Shown here: positions 1 through 7,511 of the stretch, one piece after another
Layout of the letters: the number at the start of each line of letters is the position of its first letter
Numbering within the stretch: position 1 is the stretch's first letter
Source: Anaerolineaceae bacterium UBA4781
GTDB taxonomy: Bacteria; Chloroflexota; Anaerolineae; Anaerolineales; Anaerolineaceae
Direction of reading: 5' to 3'
DNA: 25,984 bases
Assembly: GCA_002403105.1 (NCBI GenBank)
Contig: DHHD01000082.1
Span: forward strand, 9,245-35,228
Program-made: the position numbers and the translations under genes
Notes under the pieces: generated by a model
Told to the model about the DNA's origin: nothing
What the model saw: the letters and a program-made list of their open reading frames with translations, nothing else
Databases searched by the model: none

Positions 1-396
1 CTTTCACAAATGAAACGACTCGATCACATGCTTGACAGTCGTGCGCAGGTGGCTAATTGGTATCAAGATGCGCTGCAGGAATTCCCCCAAATTGAAATAC
101 CACAGATCTTACCCTCTACCACCCGCATGAGCTGGTTTGTATACGTGATCAGAATAAAAACAACTGTTGATCGTGATGCTTTTGCCAAACGCATGATCGA
201 GAATGGGATCGATGTAAGACCCTATTTCTTGCCCATCCATCTACAGCCCTTCATTGCCAAACAATTTGGATACCAACCTGGCGACTTCCCCATCACTGAA
301 GATCTGGGGAAGCGTGGTTTGGCACTGCCATTTTCCAGTGTGATGAGGAAAGAAGAAGTACTGCGCGTTTGCGAAGGGATTCAGAAATCGCTGTAA
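1..396 (+). CDS. DegT/DnrJ/EryC1-family sugar aminotransferase, C-terminal part (5' end outside window)
   Basis: Partial gene: the reading frame is already open at base 1, so the true start lies to the left. The visible 131 residues match the C-terminal small domain of PLP-dependent DegT/DnrJ/EryC1/StrS enzymes, which aminate keto-sugar nucleotides for surface glycans or secondary metabolites. The matching features are the LDSRAQVANWYQDAL helix, the MSWFVYVIRI strand, the ENGIDVRPYFLPIHLQP segment (family form: GI..RPYF.PLH..P) and the closing LPFSS segment followed by an acidic helix. The catalytic lysine and PLP-binding half are not in the window. The next gene begins one base after the stop codon, so the two are probably cotranscribed. 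The family call is firm from motif layout; the substrate cannot be told from this fragment. Confidence 0.85.
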   Translation, partial: LSQMKRLDHMLDSRAQVANWYQDALQEFPQIEIPQILPSTTRMSWFVYVIRIKTTVDRDAFAKRMIENGIDVRPYFLPIHLQPFIAKQFGYQPGDFPITEDLGKRGLALPFSSVMRKEEVLRVCEGIQKSL

Positions 397-397
397 T

Positions 398-1285
398 ATG
401 AATGGCGAACAGGTATTCCGGCTGCCCATTAAAAAAGCAGTAGTAAATATTCTGATCTTCTGCCTGTTATTGGGTGGATTGAGTGTCGGAAGCATCTTGA
501 TCGCTGTTTCCATGCAAAATGCTGGTTATCGGATTCTTGGATATATTCTCGGCATTCTCTTTTCGCTGCCCGTTTTCTTTTTCCTTTTCCAGCTATTCCA
601 AATAACGCGCAGTAAATACAAGATCAATCGGGATGGATTGACTATTTTCTGGGGTCTGCAAAAAATGGTCATCCCGATTCACGAAATAGAATGGATACGC
701 CCTTATGATCAAATGGGATACACTATCCCGCTGCCAACTCTGGAAAAAATAGGTATTCTTTCAGGACATATTTTCTTTGGAGATTTGGGAGATATCCTCT
801 TCTTTGCCACCAGCCAGCAAAATGCTTTTTTGATCAGTACATCGCAGGAAGTATTATTCTTGTCTCCAGTTGATGCAGATGCTTTTCAAAAAGGAATCCA
901 AGAAGCTGTTTATTTGGGTTCCATTACACCTCTTGAACGGAAATCCATACAGATAGAGTCTCCGGTAGGCAAAGTACGCTCGAACCTTGCGTTGTATATA
1001 CCAATCGGAATAGGTATTATTCTAACCTTGCTGCTCTTTATTCTTTTTGGATTCGTCATTAATACCAAGGATTCCATTCGAGTTGGTCTGGTGCTATTTG
1101 AACCAGCCTCTGGAGTAATTATCCTTCCCATCATCACAGCAATTTTTAATATTATTAATGCGATCTTTGCTCCCAGAATTTTGAAAAATGAGCAGTTAAA
1201 ACTGTACGCCTATTTATTGGCGTATGCTGGTCCGCTTGTATCATTCCTTCTCATTCTCTCGATCGTGCTTGGTATGCTTCGATAA
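398..1285 (+). CDS. Membrane protein with bacterial PH-like domain and five predicted TM helices
   Basis: 295 residues, function unknown. Two hydrophobic segments (about 13-36 and 46-68) are followed by a soluble stretch (about 72-175). Its pattern, SKYKINRDGLTIFWG..KMVIPIHEIEWI and a closing ISTSQEVLFLSPVDADAF, resembles bacterial PH (YdjB/YvbH-type) domains, in which a beta-barrel sits next to membrane helices. Three more helices follow (about 196-221, 236-257, 268-292). The ATG lies one base past the aminotransferase stop, implying translational coupling, but no shared biochemical role is obvious. Other bPH proteins act in membrane organisation or stress responses; that is family knowledge and not shown here. 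The domain call is by eye and moderately certain; the membrane topology is clear. Confidence 0.7.
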   Translation: MNGEQVFRLPIKKAVVNILIFCLLLGGLSVGSILIAVSMQNAGYRILGYILGILFSLPVFFFLFQLFQITRSKYKINRDGLTIFWGLQKMVIPIHEIEWIRPYDQMGYTIPLPTLEKIGILSGHIFFGDLGDILFFATSQQNAFLISTSQEVLFLSPVDADAFQKGIQEAVYLGSITPLERKSIQIESPVGKVRSNLALYIPIGIGIILTLLLFILFGFVINTKDSIRVGLVLFEPASGVIILPIITAIFNIINAIFAPRILKNEQLKLYAYLLAYAGPLVSFLLILSIVLGMLR

Positions 1286-1300
1286 ATCAGTTTCTGCCCA

Positions 1301-1309
1301 TGCTACAAT
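1301..1309 (+). promoter_or_regulatory. Candidate extended -10 promoter element for the gene at 1332
   Basis: TGCTACAAT fits the extended -10 form TGnTAnAAT. It lies 28 bases before the start codon (hexamer to ATG), with a Shine-Dalgarno GGGAGG at 1321-1326 in between. No good -35 hexamer is seen, as is common for extended -10 promoters. It closely resembles the element at 6839-6847. Confidence 0.45.
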
Positions 1310-1331
1310 AAAACAATCAGGGGAGGAACCG

Positions 1332-2300
1332 ATGCAAAGAATTTATGAGTGGTTACTGGAGGGAGATGCGTGGGTTCAATACCGCACTCGTATCGATCTG
1401 TTGGGAGAAGGGATGGATGAACCTGAAGTCAGGCTAGCCCATCAAGCTCTGCTGGAACATCCTAGAATAAAAACGATCATTGAAGAACTCACAACCTGGC
1501 CTGGTCCGGTCATCAGCAATCATAAAAATGCCAATCACCCGATCCAAAAACTATCGTTTCTGGCAGAACTGGGTTTAACCAGGACTGATGCAGGTATTGA
1601 AAATATCGCTGCCCGAATTCTTGATCTCCAATCCCAGGCAGGTCCATTTCAAGTGCTTGTCAATATTCCCAAAGCATTTGGTGGACCAGGCGAAGACAAT
1701 TTGGCATGGACACTGTGTGACACACCTCTCGTCTTATTTGCTCTTTTCAAATTTGGATATGCAGAAGATGAACGAGTGCTGCGAGCCGCTGAATATTTGA
1801 ATGGGTTGGCTAGAGAAAATGGTTGGCCATGTGCCGCCTCCCCCGAATGCGGGAAATTTCATGGACCGGGGCATAGAAGCGATCCCTGCCCGTATGCCAA
1901 TCTGATCATGCTCAAAGCATTCGCACAGATCAGAGAATATCGAGATAGCCCTGCATGCAGAAATGGAGCTGAAACTCAATTGTATTTGTGGGAAAACAGG
2001 GAAACACACCACCCTTACATTTTCCATATGGGAACCGATTTCTGCAAATTGAAAGCCCCTTTTGTCTGGTATGACCTCCTGCATGTTCTGGATGTTCTTT
2101 CTCAATTTCCTGAACTGAAAGACGATCCCCGCTTAAAAAATATGCTGAATATCTTACGATCAAAAGAGAATTCAGAAAGACAATACACACCTGAATCCAT
2201 CTGGACCGCCTGGAAGGAATGGGATTTTGGACAAAAGAGGGAACCTTCCCGCTGGTTAACTTTTCTTTGTTTACGGATCCTGCAACGATTGGATGGATGA
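1332..2300 (+). CDS. Hypothetical helical protein, possibly alpha/alpha-toroid (prenyltransferase/squalene-oxidase-repeat-like)
   Basis: 322 residues, no confident function. The start is set at the ATG at 1332 because GGGAGG (1321-1326) sits 5 bases before it; the frame is open further upstream but without a ribosome site. The protein is rich in amphipathic helices, with repeated patterns such as LAFL.ELGL and AAEYLNGLARENGWPC, which recall helix-turn repeats of terpenoid-cyclase-type toroid folds. A central region combines Cys and His residues (WPCAASPECGKFHGPGHRSDPCPY) and might bind a metal. There is no signal peptide or membrane helix. It probably has its own promoter at 1301-1309 and is followed by 171 bases without a gene. 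The fold suggestion is an inference; treat the product as uncharacterised. Confidence 0.6.
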   Translation: MQRIYEWLLEGDAWVQYRTRIDLLGEGMDEPEVRLAHQALLEHPRIKTIIEELTTWPGPVISNHKNANHPIQKLSFLAELGLTRTDAGIENIAARILDLQSQAGPFQVLVNIPKAFGGPGEDNLAWTLCDTPLVLFALFKFGYAEDERVLRAAEYLNGLARENGWPCAASPECGKFHGPGHRSDPCPYANLIMLKAFAQIREYRDSPACRNGAETQLYLWENRETHHPYIFHMGTDFCKLKAPFVWYDLLHVLDVLSQFPELKDDPRLKNMLNILRSKENSERQYTPESIWTAWKEWDFGQKREPSRWLTFLCLRILQRLDG

Positions 2301-2471
2301 TTTCTTTTTCGTTACTCTATACTGGTCGAACCGATACCAATCCACAAAAATCAGTATGAACGTACCTATCCGTTTGAGTTCTTTTCACCTACAATCGTAC
2401 AGGATTCATGTTTTCTAATTAGAATTGTTCATAGAATCGAATTCGGAATCTGGTTGTAATAGGAAAATGCC

Positions 2472-4022
2472 ATGGAAAATGATGAAAAGCTAAAAAAACT
2501 AACAGAACTGCATACGAAAGCGTTGCAAGGAGGCGGTGAAGATAAAATTGCGAAACAACACCAAAAAGGGAAACTCACTGCCCGGGAACGGTTGGATGAA
2601 CTGCTGGATACAAGCAGTTTTCATGAGATCGGACAATTTATCACCCCGCGAGTTGATTCTGCGGAATCTGATACTGAAAAGATCCTGGGAGATGGTGTTG
2701 TAACAGGCTATGGGCAGATCAATGGCCGCACCGTTTTCGTCTATGCGCAAGATTTTACCGTAAAAGGTGGGGCTTTAGGCGAGATGCAGAGCACCAAAAT
2801 CTGCCGTATCATGGATCTGGCATACGAGAATGGCGCCCCCATCATTGGATTGATCGATTCAGGTGGTGCACGCATTCAGGAAGGCGTTTACAGCCTGGGA
2901 GGGTACGGAGAGATCTTCCGCAGAAATTCGCTGTATTCCGGGATCATCCCACAGATCAGCATCATTTTAGGTCCCTGTGCGGGCGGTGCTGCGTACTCCC
3001 CTGCCCTCACTGACCTGATCATCATGGTTGAAAAACAATCCTATATGTTTCTCACCGGTCCAAACGTAATAAAAACAGTTACCGGGGAGGAAGTTGATTT
3101 TGAAGATCTGGGAGGTGCAGCCGTGCATCTTTCAACAAGCGGTACAGCCAGTTTAACCGCCAGGTCAGAAAGCGATGCACTGCGCCTTTGCCGCACTGTT
3201 ATAGACTATTTACCAGCGAACAACGCAGAAAATCCTCCCTGTATTGCGCCTTCAGATGATCCACAGCGCAAAGATATTGAATTGAATACCATCGTGCCTG
3301 TAGATCCCGGTATGCCATATTCCATGCACGATGTCATTCATCACGTCATGGATCACAGTTCGTTTGTGGAGCTGCAGGCAACCTTCGCGCCCAATGCGAT
3401 CGTTGGATTTGCCAGATTGGATGGAGGGTCCGTTGGCGTTGTTGCACAGGAACCCAGCAGTATGGCAGGAGTGATCGATATTGATGCATCTGACAAAATA
3501 TGCCGCTTCGTTCAATTATGCGATTGCTTCAACCTACCCATCATCACATTTGTTGATTCTCCAGGATTCCTGCCAGGCGTGAATCAGGAACACGGTGGAA
3601 TCATCCGGCATGGAGCCAAAGTTTTGTTCGCATATTCCGTATCATGCGTACCGAAGGTCAGTGTGGTAACCAGAAAAGCTTACGGGGGAGCATATATCGT
3701 CATGAGCAGCAAATATCTTGGGACAGATTTCTCCTTCGCCTGGCCGAGCGCAGAGATCGCTGTCATGGGTCCAGAAGGGGCAGCAAACATACTCTATGCA
3801 AACCAGATCAAGAATGCTGCTGACCCTGTAAAAGAAAGAAATAACCTAACAGAATTGTATAAAGAAAAATTCCTCAATCCATACGCAGCTGCTCAGGCTG
3901 GTCATATTGATGATGTGATCGAACCGTGCCAGACCAGACCCATCATCATTTCAGCGCTGAAGACACTGCGCCAGAAACAGGTGCAGCATCCGATCCGCAA
4001 ACACGGGAATTCCCCTGTATAG
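2472..4022 (+). CDS. mmdA: Carboxyltransferase (alpha) subunit of Na+-translocating methylmalonyl-CoA decarboxylase
   Basis: 516 residues, the normal length for MmdA and for the beta chain of propionyl-CoA carboxylase. It transfers the carboxyl group from an acyl-CoA to biotin on the carrier protein. Both halves of the crotonase-like carboxyltransferase fold are present: N-half DSGGARIQEG (129-138) and oxyanion-hole segment GPCAGGAAYSPA (167-178); C-half VDSPGFLPG (361-369) and RKAYGGAYIVM (401-411). AGGA at 2461-2464 precedes the ATG by 7 bases. The downstream genes (OadG-like anchor, biotin carrier, OadB/MmdB pump) identify the complex as a membrane sodium-pumping decarboxylase rather than an ATP-dependent carboxylase, since no biotin carboxylase is seen. 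Methylmalonyl-CoA is the likeliest substrate by length and family; glutaconyl-CoA is less likely because GcdA is longer. Confidence 0.9.
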   Translation: MENDEKLKKLTELHTKALQGGGEDKIAKQHQKGKLTARERLDELLDTSSFHEIGQFITPRVDSAESDTEKILGDGVVTGYGQINGRTVFVYAQDFTVKGGALGEMQSTKICRIMDLAYENGAPIIGLIDSGGARIQEGVYSLGGYGEIFRRNSLYSGIIPQISIILGPCAGGAAYSPALTDLIIMVEKQSYMFLTGPNVIKTVTGEEVDFEDLGGAAVHLSTSGTASLTARSESDALRLCRTVIDYLPANNAENPPCIAPSDDPQRKDIELNTIVPVDPGMPYSMHDVIHHVMDHSSFVELQATFAPNAIVGFARLDGGSVGVVAQEPSSMAGVIDIDASDKICRFVQLCDCFNLPIITFVDSPGFLPGVNQEHGGIIRHGAKVLFAYSVSCVPKVSVVTRKAYGGAYIVMSSKYLGTDFSFAWPSAEIAVMGPEGAANILYANQIKNAADPVKERNNLTELYKEKFLNPYAAAQAGHIDDVIEPCQTRPIIISALKTLRQKQVQHPIRKHGNSPV

Positions 4023-4033
4023 AGAGAGGTGCA

Positions 4034-4366
4034 ATGGGAAATACAAATTTATCTAATGCCTTGTGGATCACCCTGATAGGAATTATGCTGGTATTTATCG
4101 GTATTTTTCTATTGTGGGGTATGATGGAATTATTGGTGCGAGCTACTCAAAAACGCGAAAAACCGATAGCCGCCGATAATGCGGACTCCACAAAAGATGA
4201 GCTTAAGCTGAAACAAAAAGCAGCCGCGGTTGCGGTTGTGGCTGCCATCAGTTTTCAGAATTCCACCACCATTTCCACATCCCTGCCACAGCAAGAAGGT
4301 CTCAGCCCCTGGCAAAGTATTCATCGCGGGTATCGCAATCTGCCATTTATTAAACATTCAAAGTGA
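4034..4366 (+). CDS. OadG-family small membrane subunit of sodium pump decarboxylase
   Basis: 110 residues. One N-terminal membrane helix (about 9-31, WITLIGIMLVFIGIFLLWGM) is followed by a charged cytoplasmic tail. The tail contains the KAAAVAVVAAI helix and a closing SPWQSIHRGYRN segment, both typical of OadG/MmdD proteins. In this family the small subunit joins the carboxyltransferase to the membrane pump and helps assembly. The ATG at 4034 is chosen because GAGAGAGG lies 5 bases upstream and the hydrophobic segment then falls at the expected N-terminal position. The frame is open upstream inside mmdA, but that extension is out-of-frame shadow of mmdA. It starts 11 bases after the mmdA stop. 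Confidence 0.85.
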   Translation: MGNTNLSNALWITLIGIMLVFIGIFLLWGMMELLVRATQKREKPIAADNADSTKDELKLKQKAAAVAVVAAISFQNSTTISTSLPQQEGLSPWQSIHRGYRNLPFIKHSK

Positions 4367-4374
4367 GGATCGGA

Positions 4375-4806
4375 ATGAAAATCCATGTAAAAATTCAAGA
4401 CAATACGTACGAAGTCGTCATTGATGATTTAAACGCCCGACCTATTCGAGCCAGTGTGGATGGCGAAACTTTTGAAGTATGGCCTGAAGAGATCGCGTTA
4501 CCTTCCAATTCTCAATTGGCGCCGGCTGAATCAAGCGCACCTTTGAAACAGGTACCGATCAAAGATCCCTCTGTTCAATCTGGTAGCGCAAGCAATGAAA
4601 TTTCAGCTCCCATTCCCGGAGTGATCATCGATATTCTTGTCAAAACCGGTGATAAGGTAAAGCATGGGCAGGAACTATGCATTCTTGAAGCAATGAAGAT
4701 GAAAAATTCAATTCGTGCCAACAAGGATGGAGTGATCAGTGAAATCCTGATTTCTTGTGGAGACCAGGTAAAGCATGGACAAATTTTGATCCGTTTTAAG
4801 GATTGA
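4375..4806 (+). CDS. mmdC: Biotin carboxyl carrier subunit of sodium pump decarboxylase
   Basis: 143 residues. The C-terminal half is a biotinyl domain with the canonical EAMKM motif at 105-109. Lys108, the expected biotinylation site, lies 35 residues from the C terminus as is usual. The domain opens with the ISAPIPGVI strand (75-83) and shows the internal two-fold repeat (DKVKHGQELCILEA against DQVKHGQILIRF). The first 42 residues form a small separate domain (VKIQDNTYEVVIDD... DGETFEV) seen in other decarboxylase carrier chains, and a Pro/Ala/Ser linker joins the two. The start at ATG 4375 has GAGG at 4365-4368. A GTG at 4363 overlapping the previous gene is possible but lacks its own ribosome site. 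It carries CO2 from MmdA to MmdB. Confidence 0.9.
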   Translation: MKIHVKIQDNTYEVVIDDLNARPIRASVDGETFEVWPEEIALPSNSQLAPAESSAPLKQVPIKDPSVQSGSASNEISAPIPGVIIDILVKTGDKVKHGQELCILEAMKMKNSIRANKDGVISEILISCGDQVKHGQILIRFKD

Positions 4807-4812
4807 TAAAAC

Positions 4813-5940
4813 ATGGACTTACAAAAGATCCTGAGTTTGTTTACATTTGATATCGGAGATTTTAGCTGGAAGAATATTGTCATGATCCTGGTAGGATTGA
4901 TCTTGATCTATCTTGCCATCAAAAAAGAATATGAACCAGTCCTTCTCTTACCAATCGGCTTTGGATGCATTCTGGCAAATCTTGGCATGGCTGCCACACC
5001 TGATGGAACAGGTTTTCTTTCGGTACTTTACAGAGCCGGGATAGAAACGGAATTATTTCCACTCCTTATTTTTGTCGGCGTGGGTGGGATGATCGATTTC
5101 AGTCCGCTTCTTGCACAGCCGAAAATGGCATTACTGGGTGCAGCCGGTCAATTTGGTATTTTTGGGACGCTTATTCTGGCAGTAATTCTTGGGTTCGACC
5201 TGAAACAAGCCGGGGCGATTGGATCCATTGGTGCCATTGATGGACCAACTGCAATATTCGTATCAGGCAAACTTGCTCCCGAATTATTGGCTCCCATTGC
5301 AGTGGCAGCTTATTCCTACATGAGCCTGGTACCCATTATCCAGCGCCCCATCATGAAGTTGCTTACAACGCGCAAAGAACGCTTGATCCGCATGGAATAT
5401 GCTCCGCGCGCTGTTTCAAAATTAGCTTTGATCATTTTCCCGATAGTAGTTACCATCATTGTCAGTCTAATCGCTCCGGAAGCTGCCCCTCTGATCGCAG
5501 CCTTAATGCTTGGGAATCTTTTAAAAGAATCAGGAGTGGTTGAGCGCCTTAATAAATCAGCGCAGAATGAGATCATTAATATCTCCACCCTGTTCCTGGG
5601 CTTAACGATTGGCGGCACAATGCAGGCAGCTAGTTTCTTACAGGTGGCAACCTTAAAAGTACTGGGGTTGGGATTAATCGCGTTCATCCTGGACACCACA
5701 ATGGGATTGCTTTTTGGAAAATTGATGTCGTTCTTTTCTGGCGGGAAGATCAATCCACTTATTGGAGCCTGTGGGATCAGCGCCTTTCCGATGGCAGGCA
5801 GGCTTTCAGCCAAGATGGCACAAGATGAGGATTTTGATAATTTCATCCTCATGCATGCCATGGGTGCCAATACTGCCGGGCAATTAGCCAGTGTGATCGC
5901 AGGTGGATTACTGCTAACGTTGGTTAATTTATTAAGTTAA
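4813..5940 (+). CDS. mmdB: Beta subunit, Na+-translocating carboxybiotin decarboxylase (OadB/MmdB family)
   Basis: 375 residues with about nine to ten hydrophobic segments. It decarboxylates carboxybiotin and couples this to sodium export. Family signatures are present: GGMIDFSPLL (91-100), GSIGAIDGPTAIFVSGKLAP (137-156) with Asp143 matching the essential aspartate of the sodium site, SLVPIIQRPIMKLLT (171-185), and GACGISAFPMAGR (318-330) followed by HAMGANTAGQL (348-358). Family members more often have GPNVAG where this protein has GANTAG, a mild variation. It starts 6 bases after the biotin carrier stop and ends the operon. A strong hairpin terminator follows at 5963-5990. Confidence 0.92.
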   Translation: MDLQKILSLFTFDIGDFSWKNIVMILVGLILIYLAIKKEYEPVLLLPIGFGCILANLGMAATPDGTGFLSVLYRAGIETELFPLLIFVGVGGMIDFSPLLAQPKMALLGAAGQFGIFGTLILAVILGFDLKQAGAIGSIGAIDGPTAIFVSGKLAPELLAPIAVAAYSYMSLVPIIQRPIMKLLTTRKERLIRMEYAPRAVSKLALIIFPIVVTIIVSLIAPEAAPLIAALMLGNLLKESGVVERLNKSAQNEIINISTLFLGLTIGGTMQAASFLQVATLKVLGLGLIAFILDTTMGLLFGKLMSFFSGGKINPLIGACGISAFPMAGRLSAKMAQDEDFDNFILMHAMGANTAGQLASVIAGGLLLTLVNLLS

Positions 5941-5962
5941 ATACTCGTTCAAAGAATTTATC

Positions 5963-5990
5963 AAAAAAGAGGTCTTGTGACCTCTTTTTT
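5963..5990. terminator. Bidirectional rho-independent terminator between mmdB and the regulator gene
   Basis: A perfect 12-bp inverted repeat, AAAAAAGAGGTC / GACCTCTTTTTT, with loop TTGT. It has a T-run on the right for plus-strand transcripts and an A-run on the left that acts as a T-run for minus-strand transcripts. It sits between two converging genes and its last base overlaps the stop codon of the minus-strand regulator. Confidence 0.9.
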
Positions 5991-6676
5991 TATTTTTTCT
6001 TGGGTTTCTCAGGTAAATCCAGATAATATCCAACTCCCCGTTTTGTCTTTATGAAGTCAGGGTTGCGAGGATCTTTTTCAATGGCTTTTCTTAACCAACT
6101 AATATGTACATCCAATGAACGCATATCCCCTACATACTCTGTTTCCCAGAGCGTTTTAAAGAGGTCTTCCCGTTGGATAAGTTTACCGGGTTTTTGCATA
6201 AGAGTCTTCATTAATGTGAATAAGCGAGGGGTTAACCGTTCATTCTTTCCATTACAGTAGACCCATCTCTGCGAAAGATCCAGCTTGATCGGTTTCACTT
6301 CAAGGATATTATTATCATTTCTTTGTACAAACGGTTTAAGTCGATTCAATAGCTTTTGTAATGTAAAGGGGAAAACAAGCACTGCATTGGCATCTTTAAA
6401 CTTGGCAGTGTCGAAATCCTCATCCACTATCAGAATGATCGGTGTATCAGGTATCTCTTTGCGCATCGCAGAACAAATTCTTTTCCCTGCAGTACGTAGA
6501 GAAGACGCATCTACGATCACTACTTGAGGTTGTTCATGTTTTACGAAATCAACCGCATCATTTCCATTCGGTACGGATCGCACATCATAGTCTTTCTTGA
6601 TCAGACCACCTGAAAAAGAAGACCTATCCGAACGTTTTCCTTCGACAATAAGAATAAGTGGTTTTAATAATTTCAT
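5990..6676 (-). CDS. OmpR/PhoB-type response regulator with degenerate receiver domain
   Basis: 228 residues. The C-terminal half (about 125-222) is a winged-helix DNA-binding domain of the OmpR/PhoB class: RLTPRLFTLMKTLMQKPGKLIQREDLFKTLW, then RSLDVHISWLRKAIE, and the wing TKRGVGYYL. The N-terminal half is a receiver-like domain. Its candidate phosphoacceptor Asp56 (VVIVDASS) aligns with the usual aspartate, but the N-terminal acidic pair is E12-G13 instead of two acids, the switch Thr/Ser is Val84, and the conserved Lys before Pro-Phe is Phe102. Normal phospho-signalling is therefore doubtful. No histidine kinase gene is near. It diverges from the gene at 6876 and converges on mmdB. Control of either neighbour is possible but unproven. 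Confidence 0.88.
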   Translation of the reverse strand: MKLLKPLILIVEGKRSDRSSFSGGLIKKDYDVRSVPNGNDAVDFVKHEQPQVVIVDASSLRTAGKRICSAMRKEIPDTPIILIVDEDFDTAKFKDANAVLVFPFTLQKLLNRLKPFVQRNDNNILEVKPIKLDLSQRWVYCNGKNERLTPRLFTLMKTLMQKPGKLIQREDLFKTLWETEYVGDMRSLDVHISWLRKAIEKDPRNPDFIKTKRGVGYYLDLPEKPKKK

Positions 6677-6718
6677 AGAGTGTTTTGTCGCCTAGCGTAT
6701 AGTTTCATAATTATCCAT

Positions 6719-6738
6719 AGAATTGGATCACCAATTCT
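6719..6738. promoter_or_regulatory. Perfect palindrome in the divergent promoter region, possible operator
   Basis: AGAATTGG-ATCA-CCAATTCT is an 8-bp perfect inverted repeat with a 4-base centre. It lies 43 bases upstream of the regulator start, in the 199-base region shared with the divergent nuclease-family gene. It could bind a dimeric regulator, possibly the regulator itself. It has only a short T-run (TTTT) on one side and two G-C pairs in the stem, so a terminator role looks weak. Confidence 0.35.
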
Positions 6739-6838
6739 TTTGTTATGGCGGCGATGAGGATATGCATTTAAAAAATTATACAACAATCGTTAAAAGAAAT
6801 ACACAATTTCATTAAAACCCGTTTTGTTTACGCTTACA

Positions 6839-6847
6839 TGCTAAAAT
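6839..6847 (+). promoter_or_regulatory. Candidate extended -10 promoter element for the gene at 6876
   Basis: TGCTAAAAT matches the extended -10 form, and the hexamer lies 34 bases before the ATG at 6876. TTGTTT at 6824-6829 is too close to serve as a standard -35. The surrounding CATGCTAAAATA is almost identical to the element before the gene at 1332. Confidence 0.45.
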
Positions 6848-6875
6848 AGCAATAAGAAATTTTTTTGGAGTACGT

Positions 6876-7511
6876 ATGGCTGATTTAATTGAAGCAACAG
6901 TTGACAGCATTCGCATGAGCCTCACAAGCCAGCAGCGAATCGTTATTCTCAAAGATTTGAACAATGAACGGTATCTACCCATCTGGATCGGTCCATACGA
7001 ATCAGAATCCATCAGTATTGCACTGCAAGAAATAGAGATTTCGCGCCCGCAAACTCACGACCTTATAAAAAATGCGATCTATGAATTGGGCGGATCGATC
7101 AATCGCGTTATTATCAGTGAACTAAAAGATGATATTTTTTTCGGCGTTGTCGAAATCTCACAAAAAGGAAAAAAAGTTCTTTTGGATACCCGCCCTTCCG
7201 ATGCCCTGGCGCTGGCAGTCAGAACGCACGTCCCCATTTTTATTTCAGAACAGATCATGGTATCAGCAGGGATCGTGCCTGTTGAAGAAGAATATATCTC
7301 TTCATTCGTTGAAAATGCAGAACTACCATTTGCAGAATCTCCAATTTTTACGGAAAAAAATCAAGAAAATATAAACCGTCTGTCGGTTTTTGAAGAATAT
7401 CTACAAAATCTTGAAAAAGACCACGGGGAAGATGCGAAAGATAAGGATGAGGATGACGACGAAGATGACGATACTGATGAAGAATTTCCAGGGAATATAA
7501 GTGCAATCTAA
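6876..7511 (+). CDS. Bifunctional nuclease family protein (BFN/DUF151) with acidic C-terminal tail
   Basis: 211 residues. The first about 140 residues form the BFN (DUF151) domain: LPIWIGPYESESI (34-46), RPQTHDL (57-63), and DTRPSDALALAVR (104-116). The family is named after plant nucleases; most bacterial members have no proven role. After residue 180 the protein ends in a very acidic tail (about 184-203, nearly all Asp/Glu) that is not part of the family domain. GGAG at 6867-6870 sits before the ATG. The stop overlaps the proposed dnaB GTG start, so this gene probably leads the dnaB-dnaD-loader operon, suggesting a link with DNA metabolism. Confidence 0.85.
   Translation: MADLIEATVDSIRMSLTSQQRIVILKDLNNERYLPIWIGPYESESISIALQEIEISRPQTHDLIKNAIYELGGSINRVIISELKDDIFFGVVEISQKGKKVLLDTRPSDALALAVRTHVPIFISEQIMVSAGIVPVEEEYISSFVENAELPFAESPIFTEKNQENINRLSVFEEYLQNLEKDHGEDAKDKDEDDDEDDDTDEEFPGNISAI

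Noticed and set aside
2438..2445. Palindrome CGAATTCG upstream of mmdA as an operator
   Set aside because: Eight bases of AT-rich palindrome with no second copy nearby; expected by chance.
5316..5870. A 184-codon open frame on the minus strand inside mmdB
   Set aside because: It lies fully antisense to a gene with clear family motifs, has no ribosome site and encodes no recognisable domain. It is a shadow of the membrane-protein codon pattern.
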